Positions 33,592 through 41,490 of a DNA stretch of 64,000 bases are shown in pieces (position 1 is the stretch's first letter; each line of letters starts with the position of its first letter). Under the pieces are notes generated by a model. It was not told where the DNA came from. It saw only the letters and a list, made by a program, of their open reading frames with translations, and did no database searches. A program made the translations under genes and the position numbers. The DNA lies in NCBI RefSeq assembly GCF_000478195.2, contig NZ_AUZM01000002.1, forward strand, positions 62,001 through 126,000. The letters are read 5' to 3'. This DNA is from Lyngbya aestuarii BL J. GTDB taxonomy: Bacteria > Cyanobacteriota > Cyanobacteriia > Cyanobacteriales > Microcoleaceae.

Positions 33592-35805
33592 TTAGCCAAC
33601 GAACTCAACCGCCCGTTTGACTAACGCCTCTGCGGTAATATTGTTAAACGCCATCAACTGACCTGCACTCGAAGTAGTTTCGCCTCGTTTCCAAGCAAAA
33701 GTATCTCGTTTTGTTGTGCTGCGTAACATTATCGGTTCTAACATTAAACTCCCGCCGCCCGTTACGCCAATTAACGCATCGCCGCCAAACATCTTCTCAA
33801 ACGCTTCATCACTCATAAACTGACCATCCGGTTGAGAACAACTCTCCCAAGCCACATCACTCGGACGGTACAAACGACGAGGATTAATAACCGAAACAAT
33901 CTTAGACCCAATCCCTTGAGATTGCAATTGTTCTGCCGCTTCATAGGCTGGAATTAACGTCATGTCGCCAACCACCGCAAACACAACCGTTTTGTCGCCC
34001 GAAATTTCTTGCAACACCACCGCCCCGTTATCGAGTGCGTAACGAGTCTGTTCAAAGGTTGTACGGATGGGTAAAGGAGACTTACTCGCAGTAATAGTAA
34101 CGCCTTTATTTTTAGTTGTTAACGCCCAGTCATAACAAACCTGAATACTGTTCGCATCTGTCGGGAATAAGGGGAAGATATTGCCATTCCGCATCATCGC
34201 CGCAAAATAAGCCTCAATTTCCGGACGTTGGTGAGTCCAACCGTTGCGCCCTTGTTCTAACGCCCCTGCGGTGAATAAAGTAATTGTCGAAGGCGTCAGA
34301 CGGCGTAACTCAGCCATTGCTTGTGTTACCGTTTGCCAGATGGGTAAACCATTAATAGCGAAGGACTCGTAGGAACACCACAGGGTACGAACGCCCATTA
34401 ACGCTAACCCGGCGGCTAACCCCGCGCAAGCATCTTCACTCAGGGGTTCGTACACCTGACCTTTTGGCCCTTGGAAATACAGATCATCGGTTGTCGGGTG
34501 AACAATTTTCAGGGCAATATTAATGTTATTGATCCCGGATGCGGCATTTCCGTCAGCGTTGGTAATTACAAATTTTGGATCTTTTTGTCCAACGTAGGCG
34601 ACTAACTCTCCCATCGCTGTCGTTGCAACTTGTTTATCTCCACCGACGGCAAACTCGTTTAAGGGAACATCCAATAACTCGGGTAAAGGATATTCAAACT
34701 CCGTGACAACCGTTTTAGAAGCTGGCCCGCCGGACGCCCGAACTGCATTAGTTCGCACCAGTTGCCAAACTTCTGGGGGAAGGGCGCGTTGTTTCAAGGC
34801 TTCGATCATGTGGGGACTGTCGAGGGTATCTTTCGGGTAGAGGTTGTGAGACTTAGAACCCCGTGCGTGAACCCCGGCGCCTTTGAGTTGTTTGATAATA
34901 AAGATGGTGAGTTTACCGCCCATCGCTAACTTCGCCGCCCGATCCATTCCCGTTAACACGGCTTGGGTGAATTCCATGCGCTTTGCAAAAGAAAAAGCCG
35001 TACTATCAACGTAATCTCCGGGTTGGTTTTGATCATCAAAGTCTTTGGCATTGACTAACACCACTTCGGCGAAACCGTTGCCTTTCCAATAGGCGATCAT
35101 TTCCTCGTTAGTTTTGGTGGAGACCATGCTATGATGCTCCTGGCTGTAGCCATTCCACACCAACACGGGTAAGAAGTTTGTGACTTCTGGGTAGGAGGTG
35201 TTGAAGTGAGCGATACTGCTCACGGGGTAGGGTTCACCCATCCCCCCGTCTCCCAAGGTGAAAGGAAACAGCGTGTCCCGGTGTAACATCGCCGCTGACA
35301 TTGCAAAATGTTGTCCTTGTCCGAGAGGGCCTGCGGGGTTGAGTAAGCCCGGAATGTAGCCAGAAAGGTGGCCGAGGAGTCCGTGCATTTCTCGGAAGCG
35401 ATCGCGCATTTGTTGGACGGTAAAAATGTCCATGTCTTCTAAAGAGCGATCGATGAACATCGCGCTGTAAAATCCTGGTGCATGATGCCCCACTTCGGTC
35501 ATAATGTTTTTGTGACCTAACAAGACCAGGGAAGCGTAGGCTTCGACTTGACTCGCAAAACCGCCTGGATGTCCCGAGGCTTTACTGGCGGTAACTTGCA
35601 GGATCAGGTAACGCAGTGCATCGGCGAATAATAACGTCTGATAAGCGGCAGCCGGATCGGTGGGATCACTAATGGATACACTGCCTTCGGCAATTACGGG
35701 GGTTTTCCCATAGGTGTCAAATTCAGGAAAGTTATCACTAAAATGCTGAATTCCTTCGCAAAACTCCGGTGTAGCTGATGTGGGTTTTGATGCGGCTACT
35801 GTCAT
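33592..35805 (-). CDS. Thiamine-diphosphate enzyme, transketolase/phosphoketolase-like
   Basis: A 737-residue cytosolic protein. TASKASGHPGG (72-82), PAGPLGQG (157-164) and GDGGMGE (185-191) with a downstream NGY (218-220) form the ThDP/Mg-binding half of the transketolase superfamily. The C-terminal half contains a pyrimidine-binding-like domain (PLSEDACAGLAAGLALMG) and a transketolase C-like domain. The NGY after the ThDP motif is phosphoketolase-like, whereas the motifs before it are transketolase-like. It is neither the canonical Tkt (about 670 residues) nor the canonical Xfp (about 800 residues). I recall a second phosphoketolase-like protein in Synechocystis that may be its homologue. 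The substrate is unresolved. Confidence 0.75.
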   Translation of the reverse strand: MTVAASKPTSATPEFCEGIQHFSDNFPEFDTYGKTPVIAEGSVSISDPTDPAAAYQTLLFADALRYLILQVTASKASGHPGGFASQVEAYASLVLLGHKNIMTEVGHHAPGFYSAMFIDRSLEDMDIFTVQQMRDRFREMHGLLGHLSGYIPGLLNPAGPLGQGQHFAMSAAMLHRDTLFPFTLGDGGMGEPYPVSSIAHFNTSYPEVTNFLPVLVWNGYSQEHHSMVSTKTNEEMIAYWKGNGFAEVVLVNAKDFDDQNQPGDYVDSTAFSFAKRMEFTQAVLTGMDRAAKLAMGGKLTIFIIKQLKGAGVHARGSKSHNLYPKDTLDSPHMIEALKQRALPPEVWQLVRTNAVRASGGPASKTVVTEFEYPLPELLDVPLNEFAVGGDKQVATTAMGELVAYVGQKDPKFVITNADGNAASGINNINIALKIVHPTTDDLYFQGPKGQVYEPLSEDACAGLAAGLALMGVRTLWCSYESFAINGLPIWQTVTQAMAELRRLTPSTITLFTAGALEQGRNGWTHQRPEIEAYFAAMMRNGNIFPLFPTDANSIQVCYDWALTTKNKGVTITASKSPLPIRTTFEQTRYALDNGAVVLQEISGDKTVVFAVVGDMTLIPAYEAAEQLQSQGIGSKIVSVINPRRLYRPSDVAWESCSQPDGQFMSDEAFEKMFGGDALIGVTGGGSLMLEPIMLRSTTKRDTFAWKRGETTSSAGQLMAFNNITAEALVKRAVEFVG

Positions 35806-36081
35806 ATTTTATACCCTAACAATTTTACAGTCATTGAATCAATTTAAAGTTTATTTTACAATTGATGGGGACTGAATCCAATTACATCTGCTTTAGTGAA
35901 GGATAATCTGAGATCATTGTTTAATCCAAAAAAGTTCAAAGATGGCGATCGCAATTGTTGAGTGGTGAGGTCATTTCCCGCGCGCTGATTTTCACGGTGA
36001 GGGTGGGATCGCGTTATGATCACAGTTAATGTCTCTAGTTTTTACCGAAAGGATTTTAGTTTTGCAGCGAGTGATTGATGT

Positions 36082-36687
36082 ATGCCCTATAACCAGTTTA
36101 GTATTGAACAAATTAAATTAAACTTTGGCATAGAAATCCGCGAAAAATTTGGTATCTTTGCCAATATTTCTGAAGTTGAGTATAGTCCTTTTTTAACCCA
36201 AGTTTTAGAAAAATTTGTTCCTTTAGCCTTAGAAATTGATAGCCAAAAATCTCGAGCTGAATATATCACCGCTCCGATATTATTTGAACTCAAAAGCCAA
36301 CTTCAGACTCAAATTAGTCTATTTTCAGGTCAAGAGTTTACAGTAGATCTAGAAAAGGGGTTAAGTGGAAACTGTGATTTTTTAATTAGTTATTCTTCCG
36401 ATCCTCTCACCATTGAAGTTCCTTTTATCGTATTCGTTGAAGCCAAAAATGATAATATCCCTGCTGCTTTAGGTCAATGTATGGCTGAAATGTTAGCCGC
36501 ACAACTGTTTAACCAACGTCGTCAACAGGAAATCAAAACCATTTACGGCTGTGTAACAACCGGGACAAACTGGAAGTTTCTACAACTAATTGATCAGAGA
36601 ATAGAAATAGATTTGCATGAATATTATCTCAGTAATTTGGGTCAAGTTCTAGGGATTTTGCATTATTTGATTGAACAAGTTGAGTAA
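36082..36687 (+). CDS. PD-(D/E)XK-nuclease-fold hypothetical protein
   Basis: A 201-residue cytosolic protein of unassigned function. Asp99 in GNCDFLIS, Glu120-Ala-Lys122 in FVEAKNDN and Gln132 in LGQCMAEMLAA reproduce the D...ExK...Q order of PD-(D/E)XK nucleases. The N-terminal helix-rich part (1-85) may be a recognition or dimer region. Such single-domain proteins recur in filamentous cyanobacteria and resemble the restriction-endonuclease-like fold, but no cognate methylase is next to it. ATG start after an ill-defined ribosome-binding site. Confidence 0.6.
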   Translation: MPYNQFSIEQIKLNFGIEIREKFGIFANISEVEYSPFLTQVLEKFVPLALEIDSQKSRAEYITAPILFELKSQLQTQISLFSGQEFTVDLEKGLSGNCDFLISYSSDPLTIEVPFIVFVEAKNDNIPAALGQCMAEMLAAQLFNQRRQQEIKTIYGCVTTGTNWKFLQLIDQRIEIDLHEYYLSNLGQVLGILHYLIEQVE

Positions 36688-36741
36688 AATCAGGAGAGGG
36701 ACACAAGACTTGCATCACGGTCAAATTACTCATCTATTCCT

Positions 36742-37689
36742 TCAAGCGACAACTGCTTCTTCAAGTTTGGGAATTTCATAACTGAAGAAATCATACGCTA
36801 ATTCTGTATTGGGAAAAATCGCTTTTGCTTCTGTTAACAAATCGTCCAATAAAATCGCATTTCCTGGCGCATAACGGGGGCTAAAATGAGTCATAATTAA
36901 CTTTTTAACTCCCCCCATTAACGCCACCTGCGCCGCCATTGTGGAGGTCGAATGCAAGCGTTGAAAGGCCAGTTCTGCATCTTGATGGGCAAAGGTAGCT
37001 TCGTGAACCAAAACATCTGCACCTTTGGCCAGTTCAACCGCACTGTCACAAAAAACCGTATCGGTACAATAAACAAACTTCCGTCCGGGGATAGGTTGAC
37101 CACAGAATTGAGAACCGTTAATTTTCCGACCATCGGGTAACGTGACAACCCCTCCCTGTTTCAGTTTCGCATAAATCGGCCCCGGTGGAATTCCGAGTGC
37201 CTTGGCTTTATCGACATTAAACCGTCCAGGTTTATCTTTCTCGGTAATACGATAACCAAACGCCGTGACTCGATGTTTCAAAGGCTGACAACTGACAATA
37301 TATTCATCATCTTCGTAAACCACTCCCGGCTGAACAGGATGAACCGTAAACGGATAAGAAATATGAGTTTGTGAGAAACGCAGACTGGCTTGCAGATACT
37401 CTTGTAGTCCCGGTGGCCCGTACAAATCAATTCGTTTGACATTTCCCGCTAAACCACAACTGGCAAGCAGTCCCGTTAACCCAAACACATGGTCGCCGTG
37501 CATATGTGTCACGAAAATGCGACTAATTTGGCTGACTTTGAGATCGCTACGCAAAAATTGATGTTGAGTCCCTTCACCGCAGTCAAACAGCCACAATTCC
37601 GCCCGTTGGGGCAAACGCAAAGCGATACTGGAAACGTTACGCGATCGCGTCGGGACACCGGAACTCGTTCCTAAAAAAGTAATCTGCAT
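36742..37689 (-). CDS. rnz: Ribonuclease Z
   Basis: A 315-residue metallo-beta-lactamase-fold endonuclease that trims the 3' ends of tRNA precursors lacking encoded CCA. The zinc site is THMHGDH (61-67) with [11 protein letters not shown] ahead of it, and the later His/Asp ligands lie in VYCTDT and MTHFSPRY. The exosite and [11 protein letters not shown]-terminus are those of the short RNase Z form, and the length is typical. It lies upstream of a gene-poor 1.4-kb stretch. Confidence 0.95.
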   Translation of the reverse strand: MQITFLGTSSGVPTRSRNVSSIALRLPQRAELWLFDCGEGTQHQFLRSDLKVSQISRIFVTHMHGDHVFGLTGLLASCGLAGNVKRIDLYGPPGLQEYLQASLRFSQTHISYPFTVHPVQPGVVYEDDEYIVSCQPLKHRVTAFGYRITEKDKPGRFNVDKAKALGIPPGPIYAKLKQGGVVTLPDGRKINGSQFCGQPIPGRKFVYCTDTVFCDSAVELAKGADVLVHEATFAHQDAELAFQRLHSTSTMAAQVALMGGVKKLIMTHFSPRYAPGNAILLDDLLTEAKAIFPNTELAYDFFSYEIPKLEEAVVA

Positions 37690-37964
37690 TTTTGATCATT
37701 CCATGATTGAACACAGGCAGAAAATCATCAATCAATTCAATAAAATCTTGACTGAAAAAGGATTCTCGTAATTTTGACAACTGTAACGTAATTTGAGAAA
37801 TCTACCCATTTCAATTGATTAATGAGTCAAAATATTAATTATAGTACATAAGTAATAGTATTGACACAAGTTTTTAAATTTTGTACACATCTTTGATCAA
37901 AGTATTGTAATAATATTGTGGTTGTTACTGCTCAAAATGTCAATATGGGTTTTTACTTTTATGC

Positions 37965-38295
37965 TTATTCAGACTCAAATTCAATTTGCTCTGCAACTCG
38001 GGTTAGATATTTTAATGTAGCGAGAGTAGGTTCATAGACTCTGTTTTCTCATTCACCAACAGTTTTTCGACCTTTAATAATCTCACTGTCGGTATTTTTG
38101 AGCGGTTTATAACTCAAGTTAATACTAGAAGAAATAAACTTCTCAATTAATTCATAAAGGCGGTTACTTTTTTCGAGAGTGTCCCGTTGGTTACGAAACT
38201 TAAATTTAGCAATAATTTCCTGAATATTATCACTAAAACTATCTTGATAGTTTACAAAATTGCTCCGAATTTGACAAGGTTCATCTCCTCATCTT
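37965..38295 (-). pseudogene. Remnant of a type I restriction modification subunit (hsdM)
   Basis: Reading the minus strand from 38295, one frame gives QIRSNFVNYQDSFSDNIQEI, then IAKFKFRNQRDTLEKSNRLY and ELIEKFISSSINLS. This is the N-terminal HsdM segment before the SAM-binding domain. It meets a TGA at 38049-38051, then runs on in frame (RVYEPTLATLKYLTRVAEQI) to TAA at 37965. Only about 80 residues are HsdM-like; the tail after about LKNTD is unrecognised and may come from a joined gene. There is no start, SAM motif or HsdR/HsdS nearby. Confidence 0.6.
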
Positions 38296-39084
38296 TCCAA
38301 AGCTTACGTGTCTCGGTTTTAAAAAAAGCCTGGGTGGGATTTTTAAAGATAAAGAGGTAAGACAAGTCTTCGATGAAGCTTGACGTTCCCTGGGCTTTGC
38401 ATAACGCCATGTTCATTTTGAAAAACAGACCAATACGGCAAAGTTATGAGTAAAGTTACAGTGATGATCCGATGATTTATTCTTTCACAAGTTTTTCACA
38501 CAATTGCACAAAAGAAAAGAGAGAGTCGCTTTGGCAACTCTCCCTACCATCAGGGTGCATCTACTATCATAATATAACCGTTTTGGGATGTGGGGTCAAG
38601 CCCCTCATTTAAAGCTTTGGTAAAGAGTGACGGGTTGTTTATAAAGCTTTAGTAAAGGTCGGTAAAGTCAGAGAGCAAAATGGAAAGATTAGAGGAGAAG
38701 AATTAGTGTCTGAAACCCTTCAGTTCAGGGGAATTCCTCGCCCATTCCTCGTTTTTGAAGTCGGGTTCATCTCCAAAAAAAAGACCTGTTATTTTAGGTA
38801 AATCTACTTCTCTATCCAACTTTAGAAACGGCTGAGTTGAAATTCTTGTCGATTTTTGTTGTGGGTGTTGTGGTTTCATTTTCCCAACCGCGAGAATGTC
38901 CTATCACCCGTTGAGATCAGTCTCAAGACTATTTTGAATATCTGTGAACCGGAGGAAAATCCGTTAGTCTGAACAAGAGAGGCAATAAAAGCGATCAAGA
39001 TGTGTAGTTTTCAACTTGTGATCCTATTCATTATACACAGTAATATATGCTATGTCTAGGTTGATAACTCTAGAAAACACGGAC
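38296..39084. other. Gene-poor region with debris
   Basis: About 0.8 kb without a convincing gene. Seen here: a GAGAGT/ACTCTC hairpin near 38520-38545, two similar AAAGCTTTxGTAAAG stretches near 38610 and 38645, and a 58-codon minus-strand frame at 38703-38879 (MKPQHPQQKSTRISTQPFLK onward) with coding-like composition but no recognised family. The area looks like remains of mobile or restriction-modification DNA. Confidence 0.4.
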
Positions 39085-39118
39085 AAAAAATAGCCCTCCT
39101 GATGTTGGAGAAGGGCTA
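39085..39118 (-). terminator. Terminator of gatB
   Basis: On the minus strand TAGCCCTTCTCC pairs with GGAGGGCTA (one small bulge) around a short loop and is followed by six T residues (39090-39085). It lies 29 bp after the gatB stop. Confidence 0.8.
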
Positions 39119-39146
39119 AAAACTCAAAATCAGAGGTTAAATTTCG

Positions 39147-40631
39147 TTAGGCGTTTAACCGTTTCTCTAACAACTGATTGGTTAATTTGGGGTCAGCGCG
39201 TCCTTGAGTTTTCTTCATAATTTGACCAACAAAAAAGCCTTTCAACTTGGTTTTCCCCCCTTTATATTTTTCAACTTCACTGGGATGATCAGCTAAGACT
39301 TCATCAATGATGCTTTCCAACTCTCCAGTGTCAGAAATTTGAATCAAGCCTTTTTTCTCAACTAACTTTTTCGGTGAATCGCCTTTAACTAACAACTCAG
39401 GAAGAATATCTTTAGCAATTTTACCGCTAATAGTTCCGGCATCAATCAAACCAATTAATTCCGCTAAACCATCAGGCTTGAGGGCAATTTCACTAATCGT
39501 CAGTTTTTCATTTTTAAGATAGGCGGTAATATCACCCATCACCCAGTTAACGGCTTGTTTGGTATCCGCACCCGCTTGAACTGCGGTTTCAAAATATTCA
39601 GAAATCGAACAATCATCTGTTAATACACGAGTATCATAGGGGGATAATCCTAACTCGGTTTCATAGCGATGACGTTTTTGGGCCGGGAGTTCAGGAAGTT
39701 GTGCTTTCCAGCCTTCTAATTGTTCGGGAGAAACTTCAATCGGAGGCAGATCGGGTTCAGGAAAATAACGATAGTCACTAGAACCTTCTTTGCTTCGCAT
39801 ACTAATGGTGCGTTGCGATCCTTCTTCCCATAACCGAGTTTCTTGACTAATTTTTTCTCCAGTTTCAAGGGCTTCAATTTGACGTTCGATTTCATAATCT
39901 ATCGCCCGTTGAATCGCACTAAAAGAGTTCATATTTTTAATTTCGACTTTCGTGCCAAACTCTTTTTGTCCAACGGGACGAACGGAAATATTCACATCAC
40001 ACCGCAGCGAACCTTCTTGCATATTGCCATCACTAACCCCAAGATAACGGACAATACGACGCAATTCTTGGGCATATTCAGCAGCTTCTATTCCCGAACG
40101 AATATCAGGTTCGGAGACAATTTCAATCAGGGCAATTCCGGCGCGATTATAATCAACCATTGAGTGGGTTGAACCGGAAAGACCACTACTCCCGGCGTGA
40201 ACCAGTTTCCCTGCATCTTCTTCCATGTGTAGGCGAGTGATGCCTATTTTTTTGCGAGTAGCGTTTCCATCCTCATCGACGATCTCAATTTCTAACCAAC
40301 CGTTTTCAGCAATTGGGAGATCATATTGAGAAATTTGATAATTTTTAGGTAGATCAGGATAGAAATATTGCTTACGATCAAATTTACTATAGGGAGCAAT
40401 TTTGCAGTTGAGGGCTAACCCGGCTTTAACGGCGTATTCTAAGACTTTTTGGTTGAGGACAGGCAGAACTCCAGGTAAGCCCAGACAGATGGGATCAATG
40501 TTGGTGTTGGGATCGGCACCAAAGGCAGTCGAGGAACTCGAAAAGATTTTGGTTTCGGTACTGAGTTGACAATGGGTTTCTAGCCCAATAATAACTTCGT
40601 ATTCGGTTTTTACCGATGCTGCACTGGTCAT
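39147..40631 (-). CDS. gatB: Aspartyl/glutamyl-tRNA(Asn/Gln) amidotransferase subunit B
   Basis: A 494-residue subunit of GatCAB, which converts Glu-tRNA(Gln) (and Asp-tRNA(Asn)) to the amidated form; it binds the tRNA and activates the side chain with ATP. Diagnostic stretches are YEVIIGLETHCQLST, LGLPGVLPVLN, DYNRAGIALIEIVSEPD and SDYRYFPEPDLPP (about 280-292), plus the YqeY/tail domain ending GFFVGQIMKKTQGRADP (about 465-481). The length is normal. No GatA or GatC is adjacent, as is common in cyanobacteria. Confidence 0.97.
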   Translation of the reverse strand: MTSAASVKTEYEVIIGLETHCQLSTETKIFSSSSTAFGADPNTNIDPICLGLPGVLPVLNQKVLEYAVKAGLALNCKIAPYSKFDRKQYFYPDLPKNYQISQYDLPIAENGWLEIEIVDEDGNATRKKIGITRLHMEEDAGKLVHAGSSGLSGSTHSMVDYNRAGIALIEIVSEPDIRSGIEAAEYAQELRRIVRYLGVSDGNMQEGSLRCDVNISVRPVGQKEFGTKVEIKNMNSFSAIQRAIDYEIERQIEALETGEKISQETRLWEEGSQRTISMRSKEGSSDYRYFPEPDLPPIEVSPEQLEGWKAQLPELPAQKRHRYETELGLSPYDTRVLTDDCSISEYFETAVQAGADTKQAVNWVMGDITAYLKNEKLTISEIALKPDGLAELIGLIDAGTISGKIAKDILPELLVKGDSPKKLVEKKGLIQISDTGELESIIDEVLADHPSEVEKYKGGKTKLKGFFVGQIMKKTQGRADPKLTNQLLEKRLNA

Positions 40632-40871
40632 AGACGGGATTATGTTGAGCGACGACTGGTTTTATTGTATCGCTCTATTGACTGTGGGTGTTGAGGGAAA
40701 CCGATGTTGAGGTTGAGGGAATTCCGGTTGTTAAGATATATAAGTGGTTATCACACCTGATAATAGTTTAGTGAACAGTGCAAGTTAAACTAAAGGTGAA
40801 CCGATGAGTGCGCTGATCTTGGTGCCGACTCTCTTTAAAACCTTTGTCAAACTATAGTTACAGGAAAACTG

Positions 40872-41477
40872 ATGGCTGATATATCTAAAGAAGAAATGCG
40901 AGAACGGTTGGGAAATATTGACCAAATCCGTGATATCCTGTTCGGAGGACAATCCCGAGAATATAATAATCGCTTTGAACAATTGGAGTCAAACCTATCT
41001 TTAGTTCAACAAAATCTTCAGGATCGAATTGAGCAAATGCGGATCGCTTTGTTGAGTGAACTTAAGACTTCTGTAGATGGAGTTGAGAAAAAAATTAAAA
41101 CTTTAACACTTAGCACTCAAGAAGAAACGGCTGATCTCAGACACCAACTTGAGGGAACCAATCGAAAATTTGCTCATAATATTGATGCGATTCGAGAGAA
41201 TTTAGAAAGCCAAACGAAGTCGATGAAGTCAGAAATTGCTCAATCGAGAGATAAGTCGCAGGAGGAAATTCAAACGCTGAGGACTCAAGTTTTTGAGGAG
41301 TTAGAACGTCGTTTTTCTCATCTAAGTGAAGGTAAAGTGGCTCGGGGTGAGATGGCTGAAATTTTGTTTGAAGTGGGCATGAGATTGAAAAAAACGGAGT
41401 TTGTCCCCGTTTTAAAAGGAGCGACAGAACAAGAGGTGAATGGCGATTATTTACTTCCTGAAGGACAGCATCAATAA
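40872..41477 (+). CDS. Coiled-coil protein, first gene of GTPase/OmpA operon
   Basis: A 201-residue highly charged protein, predicted almost entirely helical. Heptad-like patterns run from about residue 35 to 155 (RFEQLESNLSLVQQNLQDRI and VFEELERRFSHLSEGKVARG within it). The ends are less regular: an N-terminal MADISKEEMRERLGNIDQIR segment and a C-terminal region with MAEILFEVGMRLK. No membrane segment or signal is seen, so it is cytosolic. Its stop lies 13 bp before the ATG of the OmpA-like gene, so it probably scaffolds or regulates that protein or the GTPase two genes down. No function is known to me. Confidence 0.75.
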   Translation: MADISKEEMRERLGNIDQIRDILFGGQSREYNNRFEQLESNLSLVQQNLQDRIEQMRIALLSELKTSVDGVEKKIKTLTLSTQEETADLRHQLEGTNRKFAHNIDAIRENLESQTKSMKSEIAQSRDKSQEEIQTLRTQVFEELERRFSHLSEGKVARGEMAEILFEVGMRLKKTEFVPVLKGATEQEVNGDYLLPEGQHQ

Positions 41478-41490
41478 TTAGGGAAAAGTG

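Noticed and set aside
36082-36687. Restriction endonuclease of a complete system
   Set aside because: A PD-(D/E)XK-like pattern is seen but no methyltransferase is adjacent, so only a nuclease-fold hypothetical protein is called.
38703-38879. 58-codon minus-strand frame MKPQHPQQKSTRISTQPFLK
   Set aside because: Composition is coding-like but no family, ribosome-binding site or conservation can be shown; only mentioned in the region note.
37690-39146. CRISPR array
   Set aside because: A few short similar stretches occur, but no regular repeat-spacer pattern is present here or elsewhere in the window.
40804-40857. 17-codon frame before the coiled-coil gene, possible leader peptide
   Set aside because: No regulatory residue pattern or attenuator hairpin nearby.
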